From Streptomyces sp. NBC_00513 (GTDB lineage Bacteria > Actinomycetota > Actinomycetes > Streptomycetales > Streptomycetaceae): a DNA stretch of 64,000 bases. The first letter of the stretch is position 1; each line of letters opens with the position of its first letter. Under the pieces are notes generated by a model. The model did not search any database, was not told the DNA's origin, and worked only from the letters and a program-made list of their open reading frames with translations. The position numbers and the translations under genes were made by a program. The stretch is taken from positions 7,006,001 through 7,070,000 of the forward strand of contig NZ_CP107845.1 of assembly GCF_041431415.1 (NCBI RefSeq), given 5' to 3'. Of this stretch, positions 61,911 to 64,000 are shown piece after piece.

Positions 61911-62495
61911 GTGCCCGGAAGAACCGATCCCGATGCGGCGGTCGCGATCATGCGCGCCGCCGGACTCGAACCCCTGGAGCCCTACCCCGGGTCGAACACG
62001 GCCTGGAGGTGCCGCTGTCTGAAGAGCGCCCACATGGTCGCGCCCACCCTCGGCTCGGTGCGCTCCGGCCTCACCTCCGGGTGCCGCCGGTGCGGCCGGG
62101 CCGCCGCCGACGAGCGACGACTGGCCGCCGGTCGCGAACGAGCCGAGACGGACATGCGCGGCGCGGGGTTCGAGCCCCTGGACCCCTATCCGGGCGCGGG
62201 CGCGCGATGGCGCTGCCGCCACCTCGCCTGCGGGCGGGTCGTCCACCCGCGGCTGTTCAGGATACGGGCGGGCGGCGGCTGTCAGGTCTGTGCCGGGCGC
62301 GCACCGGTGGATCCGGCGGTCGCCGAAGCGGACATGCTCGCCATCGGCATGCAGCCGCTGGAACCCTTTCCGGGCCGGGTGCGCGACCCGTGGAAGTGCC
62401 GGTGCCTGAAGTGCGGCCACATCGGGGCGCCGGCCCTCAACAACGTGCGGGGCGGACAGGGCGGTTGCTTGAACTGCGCGAGGCGCGCCCGGTAG
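61911..62495 (+). CDS. Three-fold zinc-ribbon repeat protein, unknown function
   Basis: 194 aa from GTG 61911 with GAAGGGGGAGA upstream. Three tandem units of about 60 aa, each P-L-E/D-P-Y/F-P-G, then W-(R/K)-C-(R)-C/H, a G-H or G-R, and a closing G-C-x2-C: GLEPLEPYPG...WRCRCLKS...GCRRCG; GFEPLDPYPG...WRCRHLACG...GCQVCAG; GMQPLEPFPG...WKCRCLKCGH...GCLNCA. The Cys pairs look like a zinc ribbon; units 1 and 2 have lost some Cys. Such repeats can bind DNA or protein. Function unknown. Confidence 0.75.
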   Translation: MPGRTDPDAAVAIMRAAGLEPLEPYPGSNTAWRCRCLKSAHMVAPTLGSVRSGLTSGCRRCGRAAADERRLAAGRERAETDMRGAGFEPLDPYPGAGARWRCRHLACGRVVHPRLFRIRAGGGCQVCAGRAPVDPAVAEADMLAIGMQPLEPFPGRVRDPWKCRCLKCGHIGAPALNNVRGGQGGCLNCARRAR

Positions 62496-62521
62496 GTCGG
62501 CGTCGGGGGTGGCGCGACGGC

Positions 62522-62538
62522 CGGGCCGCGCGGGCCCG
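62522..62538. terminator. Possible hairpin between convergent genes
   Basis: CGGGCC and GGCCCG arms around a 5-base loop in the 95-base gap between the zinc-ribbon gene and the tetR-type gene. Short; a weak call. Confidence 0.4.
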
Positions 62539-62590
62539 TTCGCGGCCGGCGTGCGTGCCCTGCTCGCCTCGCGCGGAGCCCATCCGCGGG

Positions 62591-63181
62591 TCACCTCGCG
62601 CGGAGTGCCTCCAGCATCCGCGCCAGCGCCTGCCGCGTGTCGGTGAGATCGGCGGACTCCTCCGACGCGGCCAGCCACAACACCGCCTCGTTCATGGCCC
62701 CCGAGAGCAGATGCATGAGCGGCGCGACCGGCTGTGCGGGGATGGTGCCCTCGTGGATGAGGAGGGTGAGCGCCTCGGTCAGGTGGCGGCCCGAAGTGGC
62801 CTCGTTCATGGCCCTCCACTCCCTCCAGCCGAGCACGGCCGGCCCGTCGACCAGCATGATGCGCTGGAGCGCGGGATCGGTGGAGGCGCTGATGAACGCC
62901 TGGCAGCCGAAGGCCAGTTGATCCCAGGCTTCCTCCTGGGCGTCCGCCGTCGCCGCGATGTGCGCGGCGACCTCCTGCTGTACCTGCTCCAACACGGCCC
63001 GGAACAAGTCGGCCTTGCTCTCGAAGTGGTGGTACAGCGCGCCCTTGGTCACCCCGGCGGCCCGGACGATCTCCGACAGGCCCACGGACGCGTAACCCAA
63101 GGTGGAGAAGAGGCGCCGACTCTCCCGCAGCAAGGTGAGCCGCGTCTGCTCCCGCTGCTGCGCCCGAACCCCGCTCGTCAT
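62591..63181 (-). CDS. TetR/AcrR-family transcriptional regulator
   Basis: 196 aa from ATG 63181 (MTSGVRAQQREQ); the frame runs on upstream without TetR sequence. N-terminal helix-turn-helix at residues about 15-60: LLRESRRLFSTLGYASVGLSEIVRAAGVTKGALYHHFESKADLF. The C-terminal ligand domain has no clear subfamily marker, and its end resembles the TetR_C regions of stress-type repressors. Divergent from the maleylpyruvate-isomerase-family gene, so it probably represses that gene and itself through the palindrome near 63391. Confidence 0.9.
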   Translation of the reverse strand: MTSGVRAQQREQTRLTLLRESRRLFSTLGYASVGLSEIVRAAGVTKGALYHHFESKADLFRAVLEQVQQEVAAHIAATADAQEEAWDQLAFGCQAFISASTDPALQRIMLVDGPAVLGWREWRAMNEATSGRHLTEALTLLIHEGTIPAQPVAPLMHLLSGAMNEAVLWLAASEESADLTDTRQALARMLEALRAR

Positions 63182-63353
63182 CGCCACGACCCCCGTCTTC
63201 GGCCATTTGAAGCCACGTGCACACGGTACTTCGCCGCCGCGGGCGCGAGCGACCGGTGTGCGCCCGTGACTCTCTCCGCCCGGTGGGTGCGCCAAGGGCC
63301 ACCGGCGTGGCGGCTCGTTGGATCCGCCCCGCCCACCGTGGGGCGGCCGAAAG

Positions 63354-63383
63354 TTGACACTCTCCACAGGTGCGAATTAGGTT
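63354..63383 (+). promoter_or_regulatory. Promoter TTGACA-N18-TAGGTT for the divergent enzyme gene
   Basis: -35 at 63354-63359, -10 at 63378-63383, 18-base spacer. The string ATTAGGTTCAG is shared exactly with the VOC promoter at 61467-61477. Confidence 0.72.
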
Positions 63384-63390
63384 CAGCATG

Positions 63391-63400
63391 CTTCATGAAG
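63391..63400. promoter_or_regulatory. Palindrome CTTCATGAAG, candidate TetR operator
   Basis: Perfect 10-bp palindrome at the expected transcription start, inside a wider imperfect dyad (GTTCA ... TGAAC, 63381-63405). A TetR dimer bound here would cover the +1 region. Confidence 0.55.
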
Positions 63401-63464
63401 TGAACTATGAAGAATCTCAAGCATCTCACGGTCGGGCAGTACCACCCGAGGAAAGGCGCGGGGC

Positions 63465-64000
63465 ATGAACCCAGCCCAGCACACGGCAGCCGTCGCCACG
63501 GAGGCCGCCGCGTTCGTCGCCACCGTCACGGCGGCCGACCTCTCCACCCCGGTGCCGACCTGCCCCGGCTGGACGCTCGGGGACCTCACGCGGCACGTCG
63601 GAAGCGTGCACCGCTGGTTCGCCGAGCTGCTGCGCCGGCGCGTCCAGCAACCGCCGACAAGCCGTGAGGTGGACCTGCGCCTGCCCGAGCACCCCGACGC
63701 CCTGCCGGACTGGCTGGCCGCGAGCGCGGCGGAGGCCGCCGAGGTGTTCGCCGCCACCGACCTGGACGCACCGATGTGGGCCTGGGGAGTCGACCAGCAC
63801 GCCCGGTTCTGGGTCCGGCGCATGCTCTTCGAGACCCTCGTCCACCGGGTCGACGCCGAACTCGCACTCGGCCTCTCCCCGCACGTGGACCACGCCCCGG
63901 CCGTCGACGGCATCGACGAGTTCCTCACCAACCTGCCGTTCGCCGACCCCTTCGCACCCCTGACGGCCCGACTGCGCGCCCCTGACCGGACCCTCCGCTT
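63465..64000 (+). CDS. Maleylpyruvate isomerase / mycothiol-dependent (DinB-like) family protein, 3' end outside window
   Basis: At least 178 aa from ATG 63465 with GAGGAAAGGCG upstream, open to the window edge. N-terminal helices follow the actinobacterial TIGR03083-type pattern: TPVPTCPGWTLGDLTRHVGSVHRWF (first metal-site His) and MLFETLVHRVDAELALG (further His). Members are metal-dependent, often mycothiol-using, isomerases or transferases, many of unknown substrate. Its promoter and palindrome link it to the divergent TetR gene. Substrate unknown. Confidence 0.82.
   Translation, partial: MNPAQHTAAVATEAAAFVATVTAADLSTPVPTCPGWTLGDLTRHVGSVHRWFAELLRRRVQQPPTSREVDLRLPEHPDALPDWLAASAAEAAEVFAATDLDAPMWAWGVDQHARFWVRRMLFETLVHRVDAELALGLSPHVDHAPAVDGIDEFLTNLPFADPFAPLTARLRAPDRTLR

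Overview
The window is high-GC actinobacterial DNA and looks like a Streptomyces chromosome: strong G/C third-position bias, many GTG starts, GTGA/ATGA gene overlaps, rare TTA codons in a biosynthetic gene, and promoters of the TTGACA / TAGGTT type. No rRNA, tRNA, CRISPR array or insertion sequence was seen.

Region 1 (1-14.5 kb, minus strand) is one exopolysaccharide operon. In transcription order it encodes a polyprenyl-phosphate sugar transferase, a nucleotide-sugar (GDP-mannose type) dehydrogenase, a GT4 glycosyltransferase, two Wzz-like chain-length proteins with degenerate nucleotide-binding domains, an AsnB-type amidotransferase, a fused alcohol dehydrogenase/Gfo-Idh-MocA oxidoreductase, a heparinase II/III-like polysaccharide lyase, and a beta-helix lipoprotein cut by the left edge. 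Tandem repeats carrying copies of the first gene's ribosome-binding region lie just upstream.

Region 2 (15.4-22.1 kb) holds individually transcribed genes: a deoxynucleoside kinase, a secreted putative glycoside hydrolase, a polysaccharide deacetylase lipoprotein, FabV enoyl reductase, a GNAT acetyltransferase and a secreted ricin-type lectin.

Region 3 (22.8-61.9 kb, mostly plus strand) is an NRPS-PKS gene cluster. It encodes a flavin monooxygenase, a Rieske oxygenase, and four megasynthase proteins. Their inferred order is formyltransferase-A(Gly)-PCP / KS-DH-ACP / KS-AT-DH-KR-ACP / KS-DH-ACP / KS-KR-ACP / KS-(degenerate DH)-ACP / KS-AT-DH-KR-ACP / alpha-oxoamine synthase. Four of the six extension modules lack an AT and have KSs that read like trans-AT KSs. 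The two ATs present are almost identical in DNA and lie in a 1722-bp duplicated block with foreign codon use. Both AT modules are split between proteins just before or at the DH. Between the halves of the last module sits an AlkC-type DNA glycosylase gene, which suggests that the product damages DNA and that the producer protects itself by base excision. A histone-deacetylase-family amidohydrolase, type II thioesterase, DHA2-type exporter, Sfp-type phosphopantetheinyl transferase and two VOC proteins complete the set. The predicted product is an N-formylglycine-started hexaketide released as an alpha-amino ketone. I cannot match it to a compound I know.

Region 4 (61.9-64 kb) has a three-fold zinc-ribbon repeat protein, a TetR regulator and, divergent from it, a maleylpyruvate-isomerase-family gene cut by the right edge.
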